Shown one piece after another: positions 1 through 8,600 of a DNA stretch of 64,000 nt. The stretch covers positions 1,234,501-1,298,500 of the forward strand of contig NZ_JAUCEU010000007.1 of NCBI RefSeq assembly GCF_030348765.1. Reading direction: 5' to 3'. Made by a program: the position numbers and the translations under genes. The notes under the pieces are model-generated. The model was given only the letters and a program-made list of their open reading frames with translations. It was not told the origin of the DNA and made no database searches. Positions within the stretch are counted from its first letter, which is position 1, and each line of letters starts with the position of its first letter. The stretch is from Neobacillus sp. CF12. Lineage in GTDB: Bacteria > Bacillota > Bacilli > Bacillales > Cytobacillaceae.

Positions 1-731
1 ATCCCGAGTTTTTCTTCCATAAATGTCTCTAATAATTTGAATTTGTTGTCTCCAATGCCAACAGGCAGAAGCATCTCTTCTGCCTCGTCCGCTCGTTTCA
101 TTTTGTCCATTTCTTTATGGAGATTTTCCATCTTTTTGTCCAACAATGTAGCCATTTCTGCTGTTTCTTTTAATTCATCAAGCATTTTTTGAGGAACTTC
201 TTTATTATATTTATAATAAATTTTATGTTCTAAACTTGCCCAAAAATCCATCGCAATGGTACGAATTTGAATCTCAACGCAAGTTAATTCCTCACGGTCG
301 GACATGAAGATCGGTATTTCCACAATCATATGCAAGCTTTGATAACCATTCGCCTTTGGATTTTTTATATAATCCTTATATTCTAAAATCCGAATGTCTT
401 TTTGATTTGCAATCATTCTGCTAATTTCATAAATATCGGAAATGAAAGAACAGGTTATTCTCATACCAGCAATATCTTTAATACTTTCCTTAATGCTTTC
501 TAGGTTGTATTCTAGCCCTTTTCGATGAACTTTCTTAAAAATACTTTCCGGTGATTTTAAACGTGATTTTACGTGTTCTATTGGATTATAGTCATGAATA
601 TAATTAAACTCATCTTTAAGTATATTGATTTTTGTTGTCATTTCATCTAAAGCAAATTTATAGGCCATCATAAAACGAGTCAGTTCAATTTTGATTGCTT
701 TTAAATCCTTCATATCAAAGGTCTTTTCCAT
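1..731 (-). CDS. ywaC: Small alarmone synthetase, YwaC/RelP type (partial)
   Basis: Single-domain (p)ppGpp synthetase of the RelA/SpoT fold, which transfers pyrophosphate from ATP to GDP/GTP in stringent or envelope-stress signalling. The frame is open from an ATG at 731 to the left edge (about 243 codons, no stop seen), so the C-terminus is missing. Recognisable motifs are NPIEHVKSRLKS, DIAGMRITCSFISDIY, NGYQSLHMIVE and EIQIRTIAMDFWASLEHKIYYK, which resemble B. subtilis YwaC more than YjbM. There is no HD hydrolase domain. It already exceeds the roughly 210 residues I recall for YwaC, so it carries a charged, probably coiled C-terminal extension. The best ribosome binding site (GAAAGGATG) is rather far upstream. 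Confidence 0.85.
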   Translation of the reverse strand, partial: MEKTFDMKDLKAIKIELTRFMMAYKFALDEMTTKINILKDEFNYIHDYNPIEHVKSRLKSPESIFKKVHRKGLEYNLESIKESIKDIAGMRITCSFISDIYEISRMIANQKDIRILEYKDYIKNPKANGYQSLHMIVEIPIFMSDREELTCVEIQIRTIAMDFWASLEHKIYYKYNKEVPQKMLDELKETAEMATLLDKKMENLHKEMDKMKRADEAEEMLLPVGIGDNKFKLLETFMEEKLG

Positions 732-760
732 TCTTCGTAATTACATCCTTTCAAAAATCG

Positions 761-1420
761 TTACTCTTCTTCTGGTAAAGTTTCATCACTGCGTAATTTT
801 TTGATTACTTCTGGTGGAAAAATTAATCGGCAAATCACTTTAGCTACTTCATGGTAATCCGTTTGAATCCCACATTGTTTCATTTTCTCCGGTGCATGTT
901 CTGCCAAGGTCATCAACGACCAGGTAACAGTATTTAAATCTAAATCTTTCCAGGTTATTCCCTTATCATAGGCCAACTTTAGTCCAGTAAGGATTCTAGT
1001 AAAAATCTTTCGTTTTCCAGATGCTAAGACTTGTGCAAACTCTGTATCCTTAGCAAGTAATTCGGGAAGCAGTCGCTGCAAGCCCATTTCTTTTAGGCGT
1101 TTATCATGGGATTCTAATAGGGCAGCCAACGTACTTTCTGGATCTGACCCTCCCCATTTTGGTTCAGGCGGCATTAACATCTCAATTTGATCCTCTAACA
1201 AAGACATTAATAACTGTCGTTTATCCGAAAAGTAGCGATAAAAAGTTCCTGTTGCTACCCCTGCATGAGCAGCAATTTCCTTTGCAGTTGTATGCTCGTA
1301 CCCCTTCAAGATAAATAAAGCATGACCACTTTTTAATAATAAATCTCTTTTTAGCTGCGCACGTTCCTGCTTTGGAATTAATGGGAACTCACCCACCAGC
1401 TGATCATCTCGGTCTGACAT
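761..1420 (-). CDS. TetR/AcrR family transcriptional regulator
   Basis: One-component repressor of 219 residues with an N-terminal TetR helix-turn-helix (HATTAKEIAAHAGVATGTFYRYF-like pattern around residues 35-60) and a divergent ligand-binding C-terminus. I chose the ATG at 1420 because GAGGTG sits five to ten bases upstream; the open frame extends further to 1504 but that part overlaps the promoter and an operator. The gene lies 29 bp upstream of the ywaC-like gene on the same strand, so the two may be co-transcribed. Two matching palindromes at 1461 and 1512 lie in its own upstream region and suggest autoregulation. Its ligand cannot be read from the sequence. Confidence 0.85.
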   Translation of the reverse strand: MSDRDDQLVGEFPLIPKQERAQLKRDLLLKSGHALFILKGYEHTTAKEIAAHAGVATGTFYRYFSDKRQLLMSLLEDQIEMLMPPEPKWGGSDPESTLAALLESHDKRLKEMGLQRLLPELLAKDTEFAQVLASGKRKIFTRILTGLKLAYDKGITWKDLDLNTVTWSLMTLAEHAPEKMKQCGIQTDYHEVAKVICRLIFPPEVIKKLRSDETLPEEE

Positions 1421-1438
1421 TTTTCTCACCTCAAAACT

Positions 1439-1444
1439 ATTATA
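1439..1444 (-). promoter_or_regulatory. Putative -10 element of the tetR promoter
   Basis: A consensus TATAAT on the minus strand lies 19 bases upstream of the chosen tetR start. No good -35 hexamer is seen at 16-18 bp; the expected -35 position is occupied by the palindrome at 1461-1477, so repressor binding there would block polymerase directly. Confidence 0.5.
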
Positions 1445-1460
1445 CCACAAAAAAAAAATA

Positions 1461-1477
1461 TTGAACCGTAGTTCATG
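1461..1477. promoter_or_regulatory. TetR operator 1 (TTGAACCGTAGTTCATG)
   Basis: Near-palindrome GAAC-CGTA-GTTC overlapping the expected -35 region of the tetR promoter. It matches operator 2 at 1512 in 15 of 17 bases. Placement directly upstream of a tetR gene is the basis for calling it an operator. Confidence 0.6.
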
Positions 1478-1511
1478 TTTCCATTGACAGACTCTCATTA
1501 TCATGTAATAC

Positions 1512-1528
1512 TTGAACTATAGTTCATG
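1512..1528. promoter_or_regulatory. TetR operator 2 (TTGAACTATAGTTCATG)
   Basis: Contains the perfect 12-bp palindrome GAACTATAGTTC. The centre-to-centre distance to operator 1 is 51 bp, about five helical turns, so two dimers would sit on the same DNA face. A further half-site ACATGAAC occurs at 1573-1580, on the side of the small plus-strand gene at 1681. Confidence 0.6.
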
Positions 1529-1680
1529 TTATTTCAATCTATGTTGACACCCCTTGGCATCCATTGTTAATAACATGAACAAATTATATATTTTTCGTTT
1601 TTTTGAGACTTTTTACTCGCTTTTTTTGGTTTTATTCATATATAATATTTTATAATTAACTTTGGAAGGTGTTGATTAAT

Positions 1681-1842
1681 ATGGCAAACCAATCTGATAA
1701 AAAAGATATCTCAATCAACTCAAGCGTTTCACTAAAGGGAATTGTAAAGGCCATTTTCAACGATACCGTACACGTACAAATTGGCGGCAAAATTATTACA
1801 CTGCCAAAAGCTGATTTCATGTTAGATAAATCAATGAATTAA
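1681..1842 (+). CDS. Small hypothetical protein (53 aa)
   Basis: Starts with ATG at 1681 behind GGAAGGTG (1663-1670) and ends before an intrinsic terminator at 1857. The predicted protein is soluble, with a charged N-terminus (NQSDKKD) followed by alternating hydrophobic residues (SVSLKGIVKAIF, VHVQIGGKIITL) that look like a small beta-barrel or KOW-like fold. I do not recognise a family. It is divergent from tetR and shares its operator-containing upstream region, so it could be a target of that regulator. It has its own ribosome binding site and terminator, so it is probably a real monocistronic gene. Confidence 0.65.
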   Translation: MANQSDKKDISINSSVSLKGIVKAIFNDTVHVQIGGKIITLPKADFMLDKSMN

Positions 1843-1856
1843 TAAGATTCATATTT

Positions 1857-1894
1857 AGAAAGCCCATTGCTGCTGAAGCGATGGGCTTTCTTTT
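1857..1894 (+). terminator. Intrinsic terminator of the 53-aa gene
   Basis: Stem AGAAAGCCCATTGC / GCGATGGGCTTTCT (one G-T mismatch) with a short loop, followed by TTTT on the plus strand. Confidence 0.85.
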
Positions 1895-2047
1895 GTCCGT
1901 CTTATGAACCTAACAAGCTCTTAATGGAAGGATATGGCTCTTTTTCTAAGTATCTAAGAGTTATATTCATGTGTCACTCTGTCAGCCTACCTCAAACCCT
2001 TATATGCCGTTTTTTCGACTTTGTTTGAAAAAACATGCAGTGGTATC

Positions 2048-2290
2048 ATGGTTACTGTAACAAAAAACAAATCGCTAAGTCGATTTAAACCGGAGGGATA
2101 CATTATCCATTATTTGAATTTGAAGTACACAAATGTGATGGAGAAGGCGTTGCTGAGTGCTCATGGGGTATGTTACGAAGACTACAAACGTAAACATAAT
2201 GTAAGAATGGAAGTTGAGAGACGGCGTGAGCAGGATTATTTGAATTGCAAACGTCTGATTGCAGATTTTGACGGTCGATTACACATTTGA
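2048..2290 (+). CDS. Hypothetical basic protein (80 aa)
   Basis: Open frame with an ATG at 2048 (a TTG at 2021 in the same frame is also possible). The product is rich in Lys, Arg and Tyr (KALLSAHGVCYEDYKRKHN, MEVERRREQDY) and has no recognised domain. No good Shine-Dalgarno is visible for either start. In favour of a real gene, a plus-strand intrinsic terminator lies 18 bases after the stop, and nothing else on that strand would use it. The minus-strand frame across the same DNA looks like a shadow. Confidence 0.42.
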   Translation: MVTVTKNKSLSRFKPEGYIIHYLNLKYTNVMEKALLSAHGVCYEDYKRKHNVRMEVERRREQDYLNCKRLIADFDGRLHI

Positions 2291-2308
2291 TAAATAGAAG
2301 TTTAGGAG

Positions 2309-2340
2309 GGAGCATCCATTATTGTGGCTGCTCCTTTTAT
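2309..2340 (+). terminator. Intrinsic terminator after the 80-aa ORF
   Basis: Stem GGAGCATCCA / TGGCTGCTCC (one mismatch), six-base loop, then CTTTTATCTTT on the plus strand. There is no T-run on the minus strand, so it serves plus-strand transcription. Confidence 0.7.
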
Positions 2341-2342
2341 CT

Positions 2343-3080
2343 TTATCGTAGCAAGTAGATTGTTTTATAATTTGGTCGTGTAATCATTCGCATAAGATAG
2401 GCCGATTCCGTAGAGTTCTCTCTTCTCTTTCCATTTAAAAAGTTAATAATTGTTTTGGAATCTCTTATTCCAATTCCATGCCCATAAAATTTGTCATCAC
2501 CATAATATATTACATTTTCAGCCCTCCACCACGGCTGTTTCGGATCAAAGTCTGGATTCTTAAAGTGTAGAACATCACCGATAAGAAAATCTTCTCCATC
2601 TCTTGTATAAATAGGGAGATCTTCATCAAATTGCCAATCCATGAGATAAAGTCTTCTAAAGTACGTATTAAATGCCCTTGGTCCAATGGTATAGAGGGTA
2701 GCAATGTACAGTACAATTGCGATGGCTGTAGAACATTCAAAGGCATAAAGCTTTCCATTTTTCACAATATCTTCAATCGCTTCCGAAGGATTGAACCCTT
2801 CCCGTAAAAGAAAACCTCCGTTTGGTAACCGATACCAATATTTTTTGTTAGGAAAGGAATAAGTAAAGGTAGTAAATTTTGCCCCACTATTGTCTAATGC
2901 TGTTGCTGCTTTTAACGTATTCACTCTGAATGTTAATTCAAACTTCAATTGTTGTAAGGATTCATAGTAATAAATGGTATTGTAACCTACCATTTGTTTA
3001 ATTATCGCCTTCTGCTCGCTATTTGTTATGGCTTTATTCAGGTCCTCAAGCTTTACAATCACACCATTTAAACTAATCAT
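2343..3080 (-). CDS. tgl: Spore coat protein-glutamine gamma-glutamyltransferase
   Basis: Transglutaminase that cross-links coat proteins of the spore through epsilon-(gamma-glutamyl)lysine bonds. The 245-residue length equals that of B. subtilis Tgl, and the active-site cysteine falls at C116 in YAFECSTAIAIV, the position known for the family; the catalytic glutamate region is WWRAENVIYYGDD (E188). The start ATG at 3080 follows AAAGGAGG at good spacing. The gene stands alone on the minus strand. In B. subtilis tgl is transcribed in the mother cell; I did not find a clear sigma-K promoter here. It is strong evidence that the organism sporulates. Confidence 0.95.
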   Translation of the reverse strand: MISLNGVIVKLEDLNKAITNSEQKAIIKQMVGYNTIYYYESLQQLKFELTFRVNTLKAATALDNSGAKFTTFTYSFPNKKYWYRLPNGGFLLREGFNPSEAIEDIVKNGKLYAFECSTAIAIVLYIATLYTIGPRAFNTYFRRLYLMDWQFDEDLPIYTRDGEDFLIGDVLHFKNPDFDPKQPWWRAENVIYYGDDKFYGHGIGIRDSKTIINFLNGKRRENSTESAYLMRMITRPNYKTIYLLR

Positions 3081-3137
3081 TTCATTCCTCCTTTCTACAC
3101 CATATGAACCTGTTCCTAGTTACATGCAGGTGCAATC

Positions 3138-3176
3138 ATGAAAAGAGCCAGATTCCTATGTGAAAGGACCTGGCGT
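3138..3176 (-). terminator. Intrinsic terminator of the 84-aa membrane protein gene
   Basis: On the minus strand, GCCAGGTCCT / AGGAATCTGGC forms an imperfect stem followed by TCTTTT. It lies directly downstream of the gene ending at 3188. Confidence 0.6.
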
Positions 3177-3187
3177 CTTAAAAATTT

Positions 3188-3442
3188 CTATTTATTTCGT
3201 ATAAAGTGGATGATAATCCCACCAATAAGACTGCCAATTGCTGATAGTCCAAAAATTATGAAGTAAAGTCTTTCTGCTAATTCTGCCATTCCCTCTCCAG
3301 GAAAAAATTCTGCCTTCCCATACATCACGATTGCAGCTAGTACTAAAACCATCGACGGAATCCATACAATCCAGCCTGGTTTTACCCTTATCAATAAAAA
3401 TGGGATGATCAACCCAATAAGAAATAATACGAAGAATAACAT
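3188..3442 (-). CDS. Small integral membrane protein (84 aa)
   Basis: Predicted to be almost entirely membrane: a hydrophobic N-terminal segment (residues 2-18), a second (25-41), then a short loop with charged residues (GKAEFFPGEGMAELAER), and a third segment (61-80) ending in HFIRNK. I recognise no family beyond a small Bacillus-type membrane protein. GAGGAG directly abuts the ATG at 3442, which is unusually close, so the real start could be a few codons downstream. It is followed by its own terminator, so it is probably monocistronic. Confidence 0.65.
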   Translation of the reverse strand: MLFFVLFLIGLIIPFLLIRVKPGWIVWIPSMVLVLAAIVMYGKAEFFPGEGMAELAERLYFIIFGLSAIGSLIGGIIIHFIRNK

Positions 3443-3540
3443 CTCCTCAATCCTTCCAATTAACCTTTACTTATTAGACGAAAAGTAAAACTCATTCGTT
3501 TCGTTACAATGATGGAAGAAAGCCCATTTTTTCACTTCCT

Positions 3541-3584
3541 AAAATAAAAACAGGAAAGAAACTATGTTTGAGTTTCTTTCCTGC
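3541..3584 (-). terminator. Intrinsic terminator of the copper-oxidase cluster
   Basis: On the minus strand, CAGGAAAGAAACTC / GAGTTTCTTTCCTG analogue: an 11-bp stem GGAAAGAAACT with a six-base loop, followed by TTTTTATTTTA. It closes the transcription unit that runs from about 11 kb to 3.59 kb. Confidence 0.85.
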
Positions 3585-3590
3585 TTACTA

Positions 3591-5486
3591 CTATCTGGTA
3601 CTAATACTAACCGTCTTAGTGTGTGTTCCACCAGAACTTGATTCAATTGTAATGATTTCCCCTGCAACCATCGGTTTCGTTAAAGCCTTTTTGAACGTCC
3701 AACTTCCGGTACTGTTGGCCGTTGCTTTTCCAAGCAATTCAGCTTTTGGATTGGTCTGATTTCCTCTATAAACCGTGACCGTCACTCCACCTACATCACT
3801 TTTACCAATCACTGTTATTGTGGAATTGCTAGTTGTGAAAACAGCAGATGAAATAGCAACATTATCTGGAGCAGGTGTAATCGTAACAATTGATTCATTT
3901 GTCGAGACTTCACCATTAAAACCAGTAACGGTTAATTTAAAACTGACTGGAACCGTTTGATTTGTTGGGAACACAAAAGATGGGGCAGCCGTGTTTGCAC
4001 CATTAAGTGTAACGGTAGGACCACTTACCTGTACCCAAGCGAAATCCTTCGCATTGCTGGATGCGCTTCCGTCCAAGGTTACCACCGAGCCCTGTTTTAC
4101 CGTTTGAGCAACGCCCGCATTTGCCAATGCTGGATCTGCCGTAACGTTTACTGGCAGAACTTCCCTGCCATTAGCTGCTGAAGTTATGGTAATAGTTGGC
4201 GGAATATACGCCGGCTTATTAATCACTAATGTTCCTGAAGCAGGAATATCGCCAAAACCTGCTGCCGTGAGTTTTGGTTTATTTAATTTATCACTAGAAG
4301 ACGCTGTAATAAAGAGAGTCTCGGAATTTGTATCATACTTGGCAGTTCCTGTTATGTGGTCGACCGGCGTAACGGTTTTGACACTAACTGGATTATCGGT
4401 TGAATTAGTGACGGTTATTGAGTTCGGTAATGTACCCGTAAATCCAACTCGGCCAAAGTATTTTCCAGCTGTTCCCGTCAATGTCTTATCACTGATTTTG
4501 TCACCATTTACATCCACATCAATTTTATAGGCTTTATCTTCTTCTGTAAAAGCAAATACATCAATTGTCCCACTACCAGCAGTATCTTGGCTGTATGTAG
4601 CTCTCATAGCATCAACACCAGAAGTTGTTGCTTCTTTCCCCATTAGACTGAATAAATCCGTTTGGATACAATTCTGAATTGTACCTGAACTTGTATTACA
4701 AGTACTATTAATACCAGGTCCTTGAATCCTAAAATAGTTTTGTTCCTCTGTACCGTTAAAATATCCATTCTTTATTTTATGGTCAACATTCGGGTCTCCG
4801 ACATACCCAGTAGGCGCTCCAGTATCCCATTCAAGAAAAGTCCCAATACGGCTCGTTCTAGCCCCTTCGAAGCCGCCATTTATTCCAATATCTTCAACAA
4901 ATCTGATTTCGCCTACTTGAGGATTATCTTCATCCTCTGCAGTAGCAACAATCTTATCGACACCATAAGGATGTGTGATTGTATACTCTCGATCTGTTAT
5001 TAGGTCGTCAACTCGAAACCGGACCCGGCCGAATACTATTTGGTCGCCATCATTGACAATTTCATTTGCCCATGCAGCCTCAAGAGCGAAGACGGCATCC
5101 GCATCTCCCCCAGATGGCAGAGCGATTGAAGCACTTGCTAACTGATAAAAAGCTTCTCCTGGGAAGTTACCATTCTCTACATTTAAGTTAGGGTCTGTTG
5201 GAAAATCCCCTGCTACAAAACCACAGAGAGGATTAGATCCTTCTAAACATAGCTCCAACCTTTTACCTTTTGAATCTTTATACCATACAGGATAACCATA
5301 ATCCCCGATTGGACCGACTTTTGTCAGTTTTGGAATATCTTCAATTGGTACAACATATTCCGCTTTTGCCCCACTATCTCCCCAAATTCCACTACTAACG
5401 ATTAATACAATCGTTATTGCTAATAGAAAAACACTTTTTAACGTTGAGGGCTTCTTTCTCTTTCTTCTACTTCCCCTTGGCAGCAT
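3591..5486 (-). CDS. Secreted PKD-domain protein beside multicopper oxidase
   Basis: About 631 residues. The N-terminus is very basic (RRKRKK) and followed by a hydrophobic signal segment ending in AKA, a plausible signal peptidase I site near residue 44. A large N-terminal domain follows (about residues 45-400), with an LCLEGSNPLC cysteine pair and a second pair at CNTSSGTIQNC. Then come Ig-like/PKD segments: one with VVTLDGSASSN...FAWVQVSGP (about 460-545) and a C-terminal beta-sandwich (about 550-631). No LPXTG anchor is seen. I chose ATG 5486 because GGTGG lies seven bases upstream; a TTG at 5492 would be too close. It follows the oxidase gene by 141 bp on the same strand. The function is unknown; a surface partner of the oxidase is an inference. 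Confidence 0.75.
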   Translation of the reverse strand: MLPRGSRRKRKKPSTLKSVFLLAITIVLIVSSGIWGDSGAKAEYVVPIEDIPKLTKVGPIGDYGYPVWYKDSKGKRLELCLEGSNPLCGFVAGDFPTDPNLNVENGNFPGEAFYQLASASIALPSGGDADAVFALEAAWANEIVNDGDQIVFGRVRFRVDDLITDREYTITHPYGVDKIVATAEDEDNPQVGEIRFVEDIGINGGFEGARTSRIGTFLEWDTGAPTGYVGDPNVDHKIKNGYFNGTEEQNYFRIQGPGINSTCNTSSGTIQNCIQTDLFSLMGKEATTSGVDAMRATYSQDTAGSGTIDVFAFTEEDKAYKIDVDVNGDKISDKTLTGTAGKYFGRVGFTGTLPNSITVTNSTDNPVSVKTVTPVDHITGTAKYDTNSETLFITASSSDKLNKPKLTAAGFGDIPASGTLVINKPAYIPPTITITSAANGREVLPVNVTADPALANAGVAQTVKQGSVVTLDGSASSNAKDFAWVQVSGPTVTLNGANTAAPSFVFPTNQTVPVSFKLTVTGFNGEVSTNESIVTITPAPDNVAISSAVFTTSNSTITVIGKSDVGGVTVTVYRGNQTNPKAELLGKATANSTGSWTFKKALTKPMVAGEIITIESSSGGTHTKTVSISTR

Positions 5487-5627
5487 CCGCAACCCACCTT
5501 CTTCAATTTTTCAACCTTTTCATAACCTAGTAATCTTCATTTCTACATCCCTATTACCCCTTTCTTTTTTTCAATTTTATTCCGTCATTAATAGTGTTAT
5601 TTGACTATTAAAAATGAACACAAAAGC

Positions 5628-8600
5628 TCACCTTGTTAGACCAGTTTCTATTAATATAGGTTTTGAGTACGAAGATTCATTCCCAAATTTATCAACAGAG
5701 GTAACCGTGTAATAATATTTTGGGGTGTTCGGACTTACTGGTACAGTATAGGACAAGGATTGTATTAAACTAGGATTTACCTTTTGGTATCCCCTTGCGG
5801 TCGAGGTTGTTCTATAAAGATTAAAACCGACTATATCTTTGTTAACAGTTGATTTCCATTGTAAGTTTATAACCTTCTTATTTAATGAAACTACTCCACT
5901 CACACTAAATGGCGCTTCTGGACGTCGGTCAGGCAGCGTCAGCAGTTGGTTTTTTGGCTGATTATGGATACGAAGCATTCCCCATAAACCACCTTCTAAA
6001 TACCTTCTTAGCTTCATTTCCCGATAAACATAATCCCCTACTTGATTCACTAATCCATCATTTTGTACCGGGATAATATCCAAGGTTTCCCCTGGTGTGA
6101 GTGAACCCTGACTTGATACTAGTTTAGAGTTCGGATCCGTCCATTGATAGCGCCAGCGATGACTATGAAGTGTAAACACACTGCCTCTTGAACGGTCAGC
6201 TGTTTGCATCACCCTTAATCTGATCGGGTCACCAACATAAGCTTCCGGAACTGGTGTTGATGGATCACCATGAATAATAGAACTAAAAATTAGCGATTTA
6301 TCAGGATTTGCAGCTAACCGATGTTTAAACGGTTCTGAGCTATAATTAATACCCTTTTCACCACGGTCCTCCATGTCCAGGTCTGCGACACCTGGAGTTG
6401 GTATGCTCCCATCCTTGCCAATGGTATAAAGGCCATCCGAGAACATTAGAACCTGCTCTCTAAAATCTGGCATATTCGGAACAATAATATCAGCCCGTGC
6501 TCCTGAGGAAATTTCTTCACCGGTTTTCGGGTCACGATATTTTGCGCCCTTCGGTTCAATGATAAGCGAACCGTAAGCTCCATGGAGCCTATGACTGCGA
6601 ATATCTCCATAGTCATAAAGGATGGTCCCGCCATATTCCTTATCCGCAAACCATTGATAGGTGATTTTCTCACCTGGACCAATGGTTTGATCATAATTAT
6701 AGCCAATTGTGGCACCATCAGATCCCTGCATATCGTATTGCACCATTTGAGGGTGCAAGGATACCCGATTAGAATTCTTCCAATTGACTTGGTTTGCCAT
6801 TAACAAAGCAGGATCATCCAGGTTTTCAGGCGGGTCCAACGGAAGTTGATTTGAGAGTGTGACCTGAATACATTCCCCTTCATTGGCTCTAATGACGAGT
6901 GGTTCAGCAGGTTTCTTCCCGTTTTTGATATCTAAATAGTCTTTTGTAAGCGAGAACATCATTCCAAAAGGATCATGGTCACCGTACTTGTTGTAGACAA
7001 TGTCCTTCATAAAAGCGGTAATATCAAATTTTCTTACCAAAGCACCAGGAGGGCAAGGATTCCCTGGGGTTCGCGCCTTCGGTGGTTTTGTTCCATTTTT
7101 CTTCATCTGACTAACTTTCCATGGCACAACCGATGCTTTTAGTTGCGGTCGATCTGGTAGTTTTTGCAAGGTAGGTGTTTTTTCACCCCAGACTCTTACA
7201 AAGCCCCATAATCCGCTCCATAAATCTTCTATTGGCTGAGAAGACCAGAGGTAATCACGCTGCTGGACACCTACTGGATTTGGTTGTATTTCCATCGTAA
7301 ATTGTTCAGACATCCCAATGGTTTGCGTAGACGTTAATTCTGAATCCTCTACACCTGACTCCCGCTTCCAGTTTAATCCATGAACATTAAAGTTATGCTG
7401 GGTTTCATGTGCACCCTGGATTAAACGGATCTTAATTGGATCCCCTGGATAACTCTGAATGATTGGTGTCTGTGGATCTCCGTGTACCCATGAACTAAAG
7501 ACATAGGCAGGATCTGCATTATTTCTTCGAAAAAATGGTGCATTCGAATAATTGACCGCAGCATACCCATGTGCGTGCATGAAATTTTCTGGATTTGTTT
7601 CTAACGGCAGCAGGTCTCCATTTTTGTCCCATAGTCTAGCAAAATCATGATAGATAAGGACTTGTTCACGAAAATCTTCTTTTTCCGGATGAACAATCAT
7701 GGCTTCGGTACCAGACCTTATTTCCCTTCCGGTCTTTGGATCCAGCCATTTTGAGCCTTTTGGTTCAACAATTAAAGTGCCAAACGTCCCATGGAACCCC
7801 TTTTCTCCAGCCGAGGTATGGTCATGGAAAAAGATTGATCCTTCCTCATCTGCATACCAGCGATAGCGGACTTTTCCCCCCGGCTCCGTACCTTGATCAT
7901 AGTTCCATCCAACAGCTGTCCCATCAGAACCTAGCGGGTCATAGGCAACAAAATGAATGTGTATCGATAAGGCATTCGGTTCCTTGGCATTGAAGAGGTG
8001 GTTTTCTAATGTGACTTCCACACAATCTCCCTGATTAGCACGAATTGCAAGTGGTCGCGGCCTTAACTCTCCACTCAGTACCTTTTGTTCATCCTCGGCT
8101 AAGACGTACATTCGTCCTTCCTTATCACGATCACCCTCAGAGTTGTAAACAATTTCTGTTTGGATCCCGACAATGTCATATTTACGCACTGGGGCATCCT
8201 TTGGACAGCGGTCAAAATTTGGCGCGCCAGGTACAAGAGAACCTAATGCTGCTTTTTCAGATTCTGTCGCAGGACGCAATTCCGGATCAGGTGCCTTCGG
8301 TGGACGTTTGCCTATTTCACCAGGTATATAATTAGGAAAACCAGGATTTTGTTCGGTTGGACTTGATGGGACTTCTCTGTCTGGTAATGGCAGCAGGCCT
8401 GCCTGTGCCTTATCAAATACTCTCATCAACCCCCACATGCCTTCCAAATAATGAGGGAATAAATGACAATGCCATAAATAATCTCCTGGTGCACCTGTAT
8501 TATCTTTGTCATACCCAGCACCAAATGCTAATTCTGCAGTTTGGGTATCACCAATATTCAACGTATCAGAGTCAACTGTGTTCGTTTTCTTAGTATCACT

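Noticed and set aside
2103..2315. 70-codon minus-strand ORF
   Set aside because: No ribosome binding site, and the local terminator serves the plus strand; the opposite frame is the better candidate.
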